Source: Tillus elongatus
Lineage: Eukaryota; Arthropoda; Insecta; Coleoptera; Cleridae
Reading direction: 5' to 3'
Assembly (NCBI GenBank): GCA_964006375.1
Contig: OZ023263.1
Coordinates: 134,396,454 to 134,460,453 of the forward strand
Length of the DNA: 64,000 bases
Shown here in pieces: positions 10,315-21,765 of the stretch. A model generated the notes under the pieces. It was not told the origin of the DNA and did no database searches. It saw only the letters and a program-made list of their open reading frames with translations. Position 1 is the first letter of the stretch, and every line of letters begins with the position of its first letter. Both the position numbers and the translations under genes were made by a program.

Positions 10315-12608
10315 CTAGAACATATCACGCGGTTTTCTTATAACTCGGCTACATCTTTGATTGATCATCCCATTGCAAATGTTGTTTTTCAATATGCCGA
10401 AAAACCGTTCCACAGGGGCATTACTTAAGCGTTGACCAGACGACAGCAGACTGCTCCACATACTTACATAAGGAATGTATTTCTTGAACAAAAAGTTAAA
10501 AAATGTAAGATTAAGGTAAGCATTTCCCTTTCTTTCTGAGTCTTCTTCTAATGCAATATCTTCTATCATCTTTTTCAAAAATATACAAAAAGTATTGGTC
10601 TCAGTTGCTGTGTTTTCTTTAAGTATTTCGTTTGATAGACAGCTCTTTACTTCCGTCGTTACATCACCGAGCAAATGAGAGCTCGGGTTTTTGTCAAGTG
10701 TTAAACTTCCCATTTTTGCATTGACTTGTGCGTGTTTTTTAATTCAATATTATGTAAAAGTTAATGAACCACAAACGAAAATTAACCCAGTTGGAAAAGT
10801 TGAAGGAAATTGCTATTATATCTTTTATGGTATTATTTTCCGCTACATTTTCACGGTATTGATTTACATCACTGGCCATTAATTTAAATACATAAAAACA
10901 ACATAGTTGAACTGTAACTATCTCCCTTGGAAAAGACATATTTATAATAATGTAATTGTAGCAGATCTGTAAATATTATTTTAATCCAATGTTATTCCAG
11001 CCAAGACAAGCGGCATCTATCATAGCAAAACTAAAATCAACAATCACTGTACCAAACACTGGCCGCTTCTTAATATTGTCTGTTAGGCAAAATGCTTTAA
11101 AAGAAAACAACCAAAGAGATATTAAAGCCGCATCATGAGCTCCCGAAATCATTTTAAATATAGGACACACCCTCCCATTTTGGCTCACTTGTATCACCCC
11201 TGTGTAATAATAAATTCTTTTACAAGTATCGGTAGGCTTTCGAATTATAGAGCCCGTCGCATCTAAATGAACGATAGGACAATGATCTTGGCTGTCTAAA
11301 ATTTTATTTTGCTCTCTGCTAAAAACGTATATGTGAAATGAAAGGCCTATAAATTTTAGGTACTCCTTATGATCTTCATGCATTTTGAGCACGTCCATGA
11401 AATCGTCCCGGTCTCTATCCATTTCAGAAAATTTCTCCGATCGCAAAGTGCGATAAACAGTTTCTGACTTGACCTTATCTTAAGTGCCTCTCTTTAAAAC
11501 ATTAACATCACATGATATCACATCGTTTTATCTTTGCAGTAGTGGTCTTTTAGTGACTAATTCAATTCCGACTACTTTCCGTTGATCCCCTTGCAACTGG
11601 GAAGCTACGCGACCTGTGGGATTAAAATTGATTGCAGAACTAAATACCTTTACGGAAATTTCATCGACTAGTCGGTTGGTTACTTTTTCACAAACTAGAA
11701 TAAAGCTCTTACAATTTTTGTGGATGCAGTAGGCATATATTTTCAAAATATCTTTCGATTTTGAATATCTGTTTGTTTTAAAGTACAATTAGCAAGAATT
11801 GTTTATTGCACGCATTTTCTGATTAATTATTAATGAGTATTTTCTTTTTTATAATGTCCGTTTCTCGGAATTAAACACGTAATTCAGTTTTTTTTAAATT
11901 CAATTTCCATATTCCTTCAATAAAATGACATTCTCTAAGCGCACCTCGTTTCAACGATTTATCATTTAAATTTTTAGCACCTAAAGGTAGTGTAAGGTTG
12001 CTTCTTGGAATAATAAACTCAGCCTCTTTAGACAAATTTCTTATAACGCTTGGAAGCTGTCTTTTAAATGGAGTAACCTTCACAAAACTATTCAGTTCAT
12101 TATCGAATTGATTAACTTCAATAAACATTTTTTCGGGTGTATTTTCTGTGGGGATGAGAACATTCTCGTTTGTAGTACCTATACTCTCGACTGACCCTAA
12201 ATAAAATTCAGTTTGTGTGTTGTCACAAGTAAATTCATTTTTTGACTGATGAAGTACTGTTTCAGTTATTTTTACATTTGAGTAGTCTTTTCTAAAAGGA
12301 GGCGTAGATATAAATTCAGTGCATGTTTTTCCGGAAGCAGGTATTTTGAATGACAAATCGTCTTCAGTTTGTCTTATTTCAAGATTTTGGTCTGAATAAG
12401 GCAGTGATAGTCTGAGCAAACCTTTCCGCATTCCGTAAGAATTTTTCTTACTGTTTTTCAAAGAAAATTTTTTACATCTTTTTTCGGAAAGGAGAGTCCA
12501 ACAAGCAGATTTATTTAAGTCAGAAATGTTTATTTCTTCCTTCTGTAGGTATTGGTAAAACTTTTTGTAATGATAAGCGAATTTCGATTTAGGAGCCATT
12601 TTGCACAC
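10315..12608 (-). pseudogene. MULE-like DNA transposase gene (exons or broken frames)
   Basis: Four minus-strand open blocks appear in order. Block 12608-11871 encodes 245 aa (N-terminal, basic, starting MCKMAPKSKFAYHYKKFYQY). Block 11788-11528 is a Cys-rich stretch (YAYCIHKNCKSFILVCE). Block 11446-10976 contains VHLDATGSIIRKP and VIVDFSFAMIDA. Block 10713-10315 contains SNAPVERFFGILKN. The D, D and E in these three motifs fit the DDE triad of MULE-type transposases that carry a DATG motif. The gaps could be introns or lesions; I found no fully convincing splice set, so I call it a pseudogene with low certainty. It follows directly on the truncated gypsy element, suggesting it inserted there. 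I did not find its terminal inverted repeats. Confidence 0.6.
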
Positions 12609-14284
12609 CAGGTAACAACACCTTATAGAAATTAAACCACAATACCTACTGATGAAATATTAAGAATCCCATATAATTTTTTCGGGACAAGAAGAAAAAG
12701 TACTTTTAAAGGATCAAACGACAAATTATAACTGCTTATGGCAAATTATAGGTAGGCTATAAGAATGTAAAGTTACAAAGTAATCCTCCAAAAATATAAA
12801 AAAACAATAAATGGCACAAACCTAATGTGGCAAAACCCAAATTTGAGCCATAAAATAAGAACAAAGAAAAAATTAAATAAACAAATCCTCAAAAACAATA
12901 ATAGACTGCAAATAAATTGCCGTCATAAACTATGTACTCACACTTGATTAAAAATACAAATGTACTCTATCGTAACAATGCAATAGTTATTTAAACACAC
13001 GAACAAGAAAATGAACAAATTCTATATGAACGAGAAGGTAAGATTAATATAGATTTTTCAATTGTAGAACCACCGATTGACACTTTGAAGATGTCTAGGT
13101 AGACATTAACGTAAAAAAAAACTAAGCCGTAATGTTATATATTTAACATCAGTTTAAAATCAACTAATTAACAAAGAAATAAAGGGAGTCTTGAACACCG
13201 CCCAAAAAGCAGTTAAAACAACAAAAATATTTGTCGAGATCTAACCACCTAACCAGCTGTATAATGGGTGTTCAGCACAGTGTGAGCGTCGGCCAATGAA
13301 TGGGCTCGTTGTGGTATGATGTGGGTATATCAACTTTTATACCGCGGCATATGACTCGATACGCTAAAGTGTATGGAACATGTGTTTCCTATAATTTAAG
13401 TCATTTTATTTATTTTTCGTTCTTCAGTTAGCATCTATCTACTGTTGTTTAGTGACAAGAAATCATTTTTTCTTTTAAATGTGGTTAGCATTTTTATAAT
13501 GATAAATAATCATAAAAATTAATTTAAAAAAAAACTTTTTAACAAAAAATTAAACCGACGATTAAAGAAACTGAAAAACGAAAAATAAAGTCAACTCTTT
13601 TAGTCCTAATAACAAAACTCCTACACTAATATAACTGACTAATTTTTAACCGGCGCCAAGAAACAAATTGATTACGTAAAGCGTAAAATGATGGCAGCGG
13701 GGTGTGCAAGGGCGGTGCGTGTTTTGATTATTTCTTTAAAGTAATTAAATGATCATCATTGATTAATTGTTTGGCACTGACTCAAAATAAGTTAGTTACA
13801 TTAGTTGAGAAGCTTACTTATTAAGACTAAAAAGGTTTATTTTATTTTTTGCTCTTCAGTTTCTTTTTTCGTCGGTTCAATTGTTTACTGTAAATTTTTA
13901 TTGTTTTTTATTTTTTGTTACTAAAATCAGCTAATTACTACCTACTTAATTTTTTATTACTTTCAAAATATTTACTTACCTACCCTATTTTAACTATTAA
14001 CTGTTATACGGGAAATACCGTAAGAGTGTTTTTTTGTTACACTCTGAATCATTATCATTAATATTATTGAGTATGGGTATAACGATTTTATCTCTCGGTA
14101 ACCTTATGTATGCCAAGTTCCAACAGAATCTGTTGACATTTGAAAAACCAACCATTCCCTATTTTTCTATACTTAGGGTACAACTCAAATAAAACAGAAA
14201 TCAAGGTATACCATATTCAATAAAAAAAGAATCACCAAAATCGGATAACCCAGTACAAAATTATCCGCGTTAGAATCGGTTAAC
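12609..14284. other. AT-rich non-coding stretch, probable 3' or flanking part of the MULE region
   Basis: No ORF of interest. It contains poly-A and poly-T runs, one inverted-repeat pair (listed separately) and, at its right end, the border with the family-2 repeat (about 14285). A terminal inverted repeat for the MULE transposase was looked for here and not found. Confidence 0.5.
13546..13890. repeat. Inverted repeat pair (possible small foldback element)
   Basis: The arm at about 13546-13597 (contains AACCGACGATTAAAGAAACT) is the imperfect reverse complement of the arm at about 13838-13890 (contains AGTTTCTTTTTTCGTCGGTT). The loop is about 240 bp. No coding sequence. Confidence 0.55.
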
Positions 14285-14408
14285 AGGTGATTATTTGTAT
14301 TACAATTTACCTCTATAGCTTTTTACCCAGCGACAAAACCTCAGACCACAACGATGGTAAATTTTTCCATCTCTTTTCAAAGAGAAGACTTTAGTGAATA
14401 ATCTGAAT
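14285..14408 (+). repeat. Left remnant of the ~178-bp family-2 tandem repeat
   Basis: This starts ATTATTTGTATTACAATTTACC and runs through CCCAGCGACAA, CAGACCACAACGATG and GAGAAGACTTTAGTGAAT, in the same order and orientation as units of the large array at 25888-35165. It stops exactly at the foldback element. Together with sequence starting at 25888 it rebuilds one continuous unit, so it is the left half of a repeat split by insertion. Confidence 0.85.
14400..14408. other. Left target-site duplication of the foldback element
   Basis: AATCTGAAT, repeated exactly at 25879-25887. It replaces the nine bases (ACTTTGCAT in other units) expected at this point of the family-2 repeat. Confidence 0.85.
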
Positions 14409-14788
14409 ACCGGTGTGATTTTAGCGGCCAAATGTCCAACAGCCGCTTCACGAAGACAACCGAACGTTTTACAGGACCGTAACAGGGATGACGCGCAAGA
14501 TTCATTATAAGTTTTTTTACACAATATCAGAAACGCATGTGGAAACAAATTAAAATCTAGCAGGGTTATCAATACTTCTATATAATGCTGGCAACAAATG
14601 TACCCACGATCATTCACACCCGCATGAGAAATGGCGTATTGCTAGATATTTCACTTTTTATTACAAAACCTGTACATACTAACAGATTAAAACTTGGCAA
14701 GGCTATTGATAATGTTAAAAGCTATCATAAAAATACAGCGCCTAGCACTCGCAAGCCGTACAAGAGATGGGAGGGGAGTACACGATGA
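14409..14788 (+). repeat. Foldback terminal cap, left
   Basis: Non-repetitive outer part of the inverted arm, a near-identical reverse complement of 25500-25878. Frames that read across it on both sides (starting MNDRGYICC or MLATNVPTIIH) are mirror images of the same DNA and are not treated as genes. Confidence 0.85.
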
Positions 14789-17045
14789 AAGTTATTTATA
14801 TTTTTATTTAAAAAACTATACATACTAACAGATTAAGACTAAGCGTGGTTATTGCTCCTATAAAATGCTATCAAAAAAATATAGCCCCAAACACTCGCAA
14901 GCCGTAGGAGAGATGGGAGGGGAGGAAATCTTGACACATAATTAAATTTGTATTTCAAAAACTGTACATACTAACAGTTTAAGACTAAGCGGGGTAATTG
15001 CTCCTATAATATGCTTGGAAAAAAATATAGCCCCAAAGGCTCGCAAGCCGTAGGAGAGATGGGAGGGGAGGAAATCTTTAAATATAATTAAATTTTTATT
15101 TCAAAAACTGTACATACTAACAGTTTAAGACTAAGCGGGGTTATTGCTCCTATAATATGCTATGAAAAAAATATAACCCCAAGCACTCGCAAGCCGTAGG
15201 AGGAGCGGGAGGGAGAAAAATCTTGATAGTTATTAAAATTTATATTTAAAAAACTAAACATACTAACAGATTAAAACTACGCGTGGTTATTGCTTCTATA
15301 AAACGCTATGAAAAAAATATATCCACAATCAGTCGCAAGCCGTAGGAGGGGTGGGAGGGGAGGAAATCTTGATAGTTATTAACATTTATATTTAAAAAAC
15401 TAAACATACTTTAGTAGTTATTGCTTCTATAAAATGCTATGAAAAAAATATAGCCCCAGGCACTCGCAAGCCGTAGAAGAGATGGAAGGGGAGAAAATGT
15501 TGACGACAGGGAAGTACAATTTTATTTTAAAAAGTATTGTTTGTCTATCTTTCAACATTTTTATAGCTTCTATAAAATGCTATCAAAAAAATATATCCAC
15601 AAACACTCGCAAGCCGTAGGAGGGGTGGGAAGGGAGTAAATCTTTAAATATAATTAATTTTTTATTTCAAAAACTGTACATACTAACAGTTTAAGACTTA
15701 GCGGGGTTATTGCTCCTATAATATTCTATGAAAAAAATATAGCGCCAAACACTCGCAAGCCGTAAGAGGGACGGGAGGGGAGGAAATCTTGATAGTTATT
15801 AAAATTTATATTTAAAAAACTAAACATACTAACAGATTAAGACTAAGCGTAGTTATTGCTTCTATGAAATGCTATGAAAAAAATATAGCCCCAGGCACTC
15901 GCAAGTCGTAGGAGAGATGGAAGGGGAAAAATGCTGACGAGAGGGAACTACAATTTTATTTCAAAAAGTATTGTTAGTCTATCTTTCAACATTTTTATAG
16001 TGAAACTGCGAGCGGTTTTACCTTTATTTTGCTGTACCAAGAAGTTTTAAATTTCCTTAGTAAGATTTAAAAAAAAAGATGTCAAGGGGGTGACTGGGAT
16101 TCGATACTAGGACCAGGACTATTTATTAAAATTTTTCGATCTTGCCAGATAATTAAATGTTTATTTGAAAAACTGTACATACTAACAGTTTAAGACTAAG
16201 CGGGGTTATTTCTCCTATAATATTCTATGAAAAAAATATAGCCTCAAACACTCGCAAGCCGTAGGAGAGATTGGGAGGGGAGGAAATCTTTAAATATAAT
16301 TAATTTTATATTTCAAAAACTGTACATACTAACAGTTTAAGACTTAGCGGGGTTATTGCTCCTATAATATTCTATGAAAAAAATATAGCCGAAAACACTC
16401 GCAAGCCGTAGGAGGGGTAGGAGGGGAGGAAATTTGATAGTTATTCAAATTTATCTTTAAAAAACTAAACATACTAACAGATTAAGACTAAGCGTGGTTA
16501 TTGCTCCTATAAAATGCTATCAAAAAAATATATCCACAAACACTCGCAAGCCGTAGGAGGGGAGGGAGGGGAGGAAATCTTTAAATATAATTAAATTTAT
16601 ATTTCAAAAACTGTACATACTAACAGTTTAAGACTTAGCGGGCTTATTGCTCCTATAATATTCTATGAAAAAAATATAGCGCCAAACACTCGCAAGCCGT
16701 AGGAGGGTTGGGAGGGGAGGAAATCTTGATAGTTATTAAAATTTACATTTGAAAAACTAAACATACTAACAGATTAAGACTAAGCGGGGTTATTGCTTCT
16801 ATAAAATGCTATCAAAAAAAATATACCCACAAACACTCGGAAGCCGTAGGAGGGGTGGGAGGGAAGAAAATCTTTAATTATAATTAAATTTTTATTTCAA
16901 AAACTACACATACTAACAGATTATTTCTAAGCGTCGTTATTTCTCCTATAAAATTTTACCAAAAAAATATAGCGCCAAACACTCGCAAGGCGTAGGAGAG
17001 GTAAGGAAATCTTCTTGGATATTTGAATTGTTATTTTAAAAACGG
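14789..17045 (+). repeat. Family-1 tandem array, left arm (~145-150 bp units)
   Basis: About 15 units, each containing CACTCGCAAGCCGTAGGAG, a G-rich run (GGGAGGGGAGGAAATC), an AT-rich middle, CATACTAACAG and TTATTGCTCCTATAA. Unit landmarks fall roughly every 142-150 bp. One unit near 15985-16150 is a long variant with an extra ~200 bp containing GAAACTGCGAGCGGTTTTAC and GGGGGTGACTGGGATTCGA. No coding sequence. Confidence 0.9.
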
Positions 17046-17430
17046 TACATACCAGCAGGTTAAAATTAACCATGATTAAAAGTTAAACGAAAGATAATCT
17101 AATTGTTTTTAACCAGACAAGTACCTAACAGCTTTTATTATAGGCCAAATCAAGAAGAATGTTGGCAGTATTGTCTAATTTAACTTAGGATAGTAATCAA
17201 TGTATAATGTTATTGATGAAGAGCTGCATAAAATTGAAGTAATTATATGTCTGTCTATTTCGAAAAAAGTCATATATTAGAAGGGATTTGGGCACCTGAA
17301 AACGTTATCGTTTAGGACTCACCTTTTTTACATAAAATTGACTCCACATCTAGCTACTTTTCCGCCTGTAGGAGAAAACAATTTCGGAACAAAAATTTAT
17401 CAACATTTTCGCTCCCCCCTGGTAACCATA
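17046..17430. other. Central loop of the foldback element
   Basis: About 380 bp of unique sequence between the two inverted arrays. Only short ORFs are present and none is recognisable. In a folded molecule this would be the single-stranded loop. Confidence 0.7.
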
Positions 17431-17985
17431 CTTATAGTTAATCTGTTAGTATGTATAGTTTTTGAAATAAACATTCTACTAACTGTCCTCCCCCTTCCAT
17501 CTCTCCCACGGCTTGCGAGTGTATGGCGCTACATTTTCTTCATAGCATATTATATGATCAATAACCCCGCTTAGTTTTAATCTGTTAGTATGTATAGTTT
17601 TTCAAATAAACATTTAATTATCTGGCGAGATCGAAATATTTTAATAAATAGTCTTGGTCCTACTATCGAATCCCAGTCACCCCCTTGACATCTTTTTTTA
17701 AATCTTACTAAGGAAATTTTTTATTTCATGTTAAAACTTATTGATACAGCAAAATAAAGGTAAAACCGCTCGCAGTTTCACTATAAAAATGTTGAAAGAT
17801 AGACAAACAATACTTTTTGAAATAAAATTGTACTTCCCTGTCGTCAGCATTTTCTCCCCTTCCATCTCTCCTACGGCTTGCGAGTGCCTGGGGCTATATT
17901 TTTTTCATAGCATTTTATAGAAGCAATAACTACGCTTAGTCTTAATCTGTTAGTATGTTTAGTTTTTTAAAATTAAATTTTAATA
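17431..17985 (-). repeat. Family-1 tandem array, right arm, inner segment
   Basis: Two units in inverted orientation (ACGGCTTGCGAGTG landmarks near 17506 and 17873), the second being the long variant. The array is cut at about 17985 by the nested LTR element and resumes at 21766. Confidence 0.85.
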
Positions 17986-17990
17986 ACTTA

Positions 17991-19081
17991 TGACGCCGCC
18001 GCGCTTCCTTTTATACCAGATGACAAATGCTCAAATAGTTCCTAACCTATCAACAAATCTAATTTGTCATTGGCATAAGCTAAGTTACCGGGAAGTTAGA
18101 GGGCCGCCAGCTTTTATACAGTGGAGATGGGCGTGGGTTAAAATAAGATCTTAATTAGGGGCGCCACTTGATTGTTTAACCTCTACTCCCGGATATTCTA
18201 ATAAGATGTTTACTAATCTGCTTCCTTGCCCAGATCCAACACAACCAAGAACTCTTGGATCACACTGGCAACTATAGCCAACCACAATCGAGCACAGGAA
18301 GCTACAAGGGATATATAATTATGATAACACAAATTAAATTTCGGAACGGTATGGTCTCATAGACCCACAAATAAAGATAGCGGTAATGATCTAATCTATC
18401 AACAGTCCTGAAAAGAAAACACAAACACACAAAACCAAAATACGGGCTTTTATTAAGCTTCTTTGGCATACAAGAATTTATTAAAAGTTGTTTTAAAATT
18501 CTAATCTAAAAATAAATAAGTCTCTATAATATCACAAAAATGGCTTACTACCAAATACTCAAGATCTTTACTGAATATTTATGAAGGTACTACAAATATA
18601 GTTGTTCTACGGAAAATTCCACTTTTCGTGCACGCAAAGCTCACAAATTATTTTCCCCAAATATTACTTAATTACACGTTAATTACGGTAAGTGGCCTGA
18701 TTAAAGATCAAGTCCCAAAGAATAATCAATAAGCTGGTCTAATGCTAACAGTATATGATAACTAATGGTACTATCAAAAGTGAAGCAATTATATTAATAG
18801 TGGTCTTATAAAAATCTGTACCATATTTAGTGAAGTTAAAATAAAATAAATTCGATTTGATTTTAGTAAATTTAACACAGATGAATATTTAAAAATGTAC
18901 CTTATCAAGATTGTCTCTTATCACTTTATACGTTATCACAAAACGGAAAATTCTTACTTGAATTCCTGGACTTCTAGGCCATCTAATTACCACAAATTTC
19001 CAACCCAACTCAGGCCTTTAGGGGTACGGGACTGCAACCACGGGAATAATGCTACAACGGTACGGCAATGCGACAACGAAA
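17991..19081 (-). repeat. 3' LTR of the nested element, partial
   Basis: Matches 19721-20828 base for base apart from about five substitutions, a 16-bp gap near 18440 and a 2-bp insertion near 18920. It begins TGACGCCGCCGCGC on the plus strand. Beyond about 19081 it diverges from the full LTR copy. Confidence 0.85.
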
Positions 19082-19290
19082 CGGTAGGATGGTAACGATA
19101 ATATTTTCCACAAAAAAAATAAATAAACGATAAAGCGGTAACGGTAATATTTCCCAAAACCACCAAACGGTAACGGTAATAAATAAACGATAGAGCGGTA
19201 ACGGTAATATTCTCCACAATTAATAAAACAAACGGTAGAGCGATAGCGGTAATACTTCCCAACACTACCAAACGGTAACGGTAATCTTAA
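19082..19290. repeat. Low-complexity CGGTAACGGTAAT repeats
   Basis: Irregular copies of ACGGTAACGGTAAT separated by AT-rich or CCACAAAA-like spacers, next to the partial 3' LTR. Non-coding. It could be a slippage-prone part of the LTR or leader. Confidence 0.7.
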
Positions 19291-19429
19291 AAATCATTTC
19301 TAAAATACACAATCAAACACCTAAAATCCAAACACATACAACACTCAATAATCAAACATCAATGGACTGCTGAAAAATTCGAAAAAGTTGTGCCAAAATG
19401 TATTTCCCTACAAACTCGAGCCAAAACTT

Positions 19430-19690
19430 CCAGAAAACTTGAGGGCTAAAATCCAGAAAATTCAAGGGTCGAAACTTCCAGAAAACTCGAGAGTCGAAAT
19501 CTCAAAAAAAAACTCGAGAGCTAAAACTTCCAGAAAACTCAAGCCAAAATTTCCAGACAACTCGAGTGCTAGAATCTCCAGACAACTCGGGTGCCGAAAT
19601 TCCCAGAAAACTCGAGGGCCGAAATTCCCAGAAAACTCGAGGGTCGAAATCTCCAGCAAACTCGAGGGCTAAAATTTCCCAGAAAACTCG
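19430..19690 (-). repeat. CTCGAG minisatellite in the retroelement leader
   Basis: About nine copies of a ~25-bp unit (CCAGAAAACTCGAGGGC with variable AAAATT spacers). It lies between the PBS and the deletion point. Six-frame translation gives long repetitive peptides on both strands, a product of the unit and not of coding constraint. Confidence 0.85.
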
Positions 19691-19693
19691 AGG

Positions 19694-19711
19694 GCCCCAC
19701 GTTGGGCGCCA
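19694..19711 (-). other. Primer-binding site of the nested LTR element
   Basis: On the minus strand TGGCGCCCAACGTGGGGC begins nine bases after the CA end of the 5' LTR. This is a standard arthropod LTR-element primer site and fixes the orientation of the element. Confidence 0.8.
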
Positions 19712-19720
19712 AAATTTATA

Positions 19721-21760
19721 TGACGCCGCCGCGCTTCCTTTTATACCAGATGACAAATGCTCAAATAATTCCTTACCTATCAACAAATCTAATTTGTCAT
19801 TGGCATAAGCTAAGTTACCGGGAAGTTAGAGGGCCGCCAGCTTTTATACAGTGGAGATGGGCGTGGGTTAAAATAAGATCTTAATTAGGGGCGCCACTTG
19901 ATTGTTTAACCTCTACTCCCGGATATTCTAATAAGATGTTTACTAATCTGCTTCCTTGCCCAGATCCAACACAACCAAGAACTCTTGGATCACACTGGCA
20001 ACTATAGCCAACCACAATCGAGCACAGGAAGCTACAAGGGATATATAATTATGATAACACAAATTAAATTTCGGAACGGTATGGTCTCATAGACCCACAA
20101 ATAAAGATAGCGGTAATGATCTAATCTATCAACAGTCCTGAAAAGAAAACACAAACACACAAAACCAAAACACCTAAAATATGATAAAATACGGGCTTTT
20201 ATTAAGCTTCTTTGGCATACAAGAATTTATTAAAAGTTGTTTTAAGATTCTGATCTAAAAATAAATAAGTCTCTATAATATCACAAAAATGGCTTACTAC
20301 CAAATACTCAAGATCTTTACTGAATATTTATGAAGGTACTACAAATATAGTTGTTCTACGGAAAATTCCACTTTTCGTGCACGCAAAGCTCACAAATTAT
20401 TTTCCCCAAATATTACTTAATTACACGTTAATTACGGTAAGTGGCCTGATTAAAGATCAAGTCCCAAAGAATAATCAATAAGCTGGTCTAATGCTAACAG
20501 TATATGATAACTAATGGTACTATCAAAAGTGAAGCAATTATATTAATAGTGGTCTTATAAAAATCTGTACCATATTTAGTGAAGTTAAAATAAAATAAAT
20601 TCGATTTGATTTTAGTAAATTTAACACAGATGAATATTTAAAAATGTACCTTATCAAGATTGTCTCATCACTTTATACGTTATCACAAAACGGAAAATTC
20701 TTACTTGAATTCCTGGACTTCTAGACCATCTAATTACCACAAATTTCCAACCCAACTCAGGCCTTTAGGGGTACGGGACTGCAACCACGGGAATAATGCT
20801 ACAACGGTACGGCAATGCGACAACGAAAGGGAAGACCTTCTCACTGAGATCTTAATTCATTTCTCCATTTAATTCAGTAGCCATATACTTTGTTCGGTAC
20901 ATAAAAATTCGCTCATCCATGCGAGACTTTTCCACTCCCAACTTTACGGTACGTGAATTTACCAAAGATATCGCCCAATACAATAATGTCTGCCTACCAC
21001 AAGGCTATTCGGCACACAAAAATCGCCCTACACAAAGACTTCGTCGGTACGAGAAATTCAGCCGGTACTTGTACCCTTCCAGTCGGTACGAAAAATTCAG
21101 GCGGTACTTGGACCCTAAAAACAACAAGTAACGGAATGCTAAAGGTGTTACAGTTAAGAGAGAGGATGATTTCTTACCTCCAGAGAGGGAAACGAAATTC
21201 CACAACGGGATACGATAAATGTGGTCCTTAAATCCCCTAAACGGGTTTCTCCACAGCCTTCGGCACTAAATCCGTACATTACGACATCACCAGAAAGACT
21301 GCAGATTAAATTCTGAGAGCAATAAAATCCCCAAGGGAGGATACTTAATATCCAAAACTTGCTCCTCAGAAGGAACCACGTGTTAACTCCACAAATTACC
21401 AACGAAATCTCTCTCTCGAAACTTTCGGCGCATTCATATCTCCGACTTGAAAACAGGTGCTGCCACACCCTTCGCTCTCTCTCGCATCACATACGTCCCC
21501 AGCCATCTATCCTCTTCAACATGCGGACCCTTTCCGAACTACCGCAACGGCAACGCAAGCGTGTAAGCCGGCACGATATACCAGGGGTAATACAAATATA
21601 AATAATTTAACGAAAGATCTAAATTCGATTCATCATACGAGGGATATCCAGAAGAATTAACCACAGTTGTCGCCAATAATTCTTTTTACAAAGCAGGGGA
21701 GGAACCACAATTACGTCCAAATTAGCTTAGATGTTTAGCTATCCAATTTATACCGTTACA
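19721..21760 (-). repeat. 5' LTR of the nested element (~2.04 kb)
   Basis: On the minus strand it runs from TGTAACGG (21760) to GGCGTCA (19721), so it has TG...CA ends. The inner ~1.1 kb is duplicated at 17991-19081. The outer part (20829-21760) holds GTCGGTACGAGAAATTCA-type direct repeats near 21050-21110 and no convincing ORF. Confidence 0.75.
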
Positions 21761-21765
21761 AACTA

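Larger units (their letters stand above)
17991..21760 (-). mobile_element. Internally deleted LTR retrotransposon nested in the foldback element
   Basis: Orientation is minus. A complete 5' LTR (21760 to 19721) is followed by a PBS (19711 to 19694), about 0.6 kb of low-complexity leader, and then only part of the 3' LTR (about 19081 to 17991). No gag or pol remains, so a deletion appears to join the leader to the middle of the 3' LTR. Flanks are AACTA at 21761-21765 and AACTTA at 17985-17990, consistent with a 5-bp duplication with one extra T on the left. Removing the element restores the family-1 unit TTTTAATAACTATCAAGATT. The shared LTR parts differ by about five substitutions and two small indels over ~1085 bp, so the insertion is young. 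Confidence 0.8.

Noticed and set aside
14300..14788. Mirror-image ORFs at 14300-14617 / 25670-25885 and 14585-14788 / 25499-25702
   Set aside because: Both pairs are the same foldback cap DNA read on opposite sides. Similarity reflects the inverted repeat, not conserved protein. The 14300 frame also runs across the insertion border.
19388..19884. Overlapping repetitive ORFs (PENSRAEIPRK-type peptides) on both strands
   Set aside because: A ~25-bp minisatellite free of stops in several frames; lies in an LTR-element leader.
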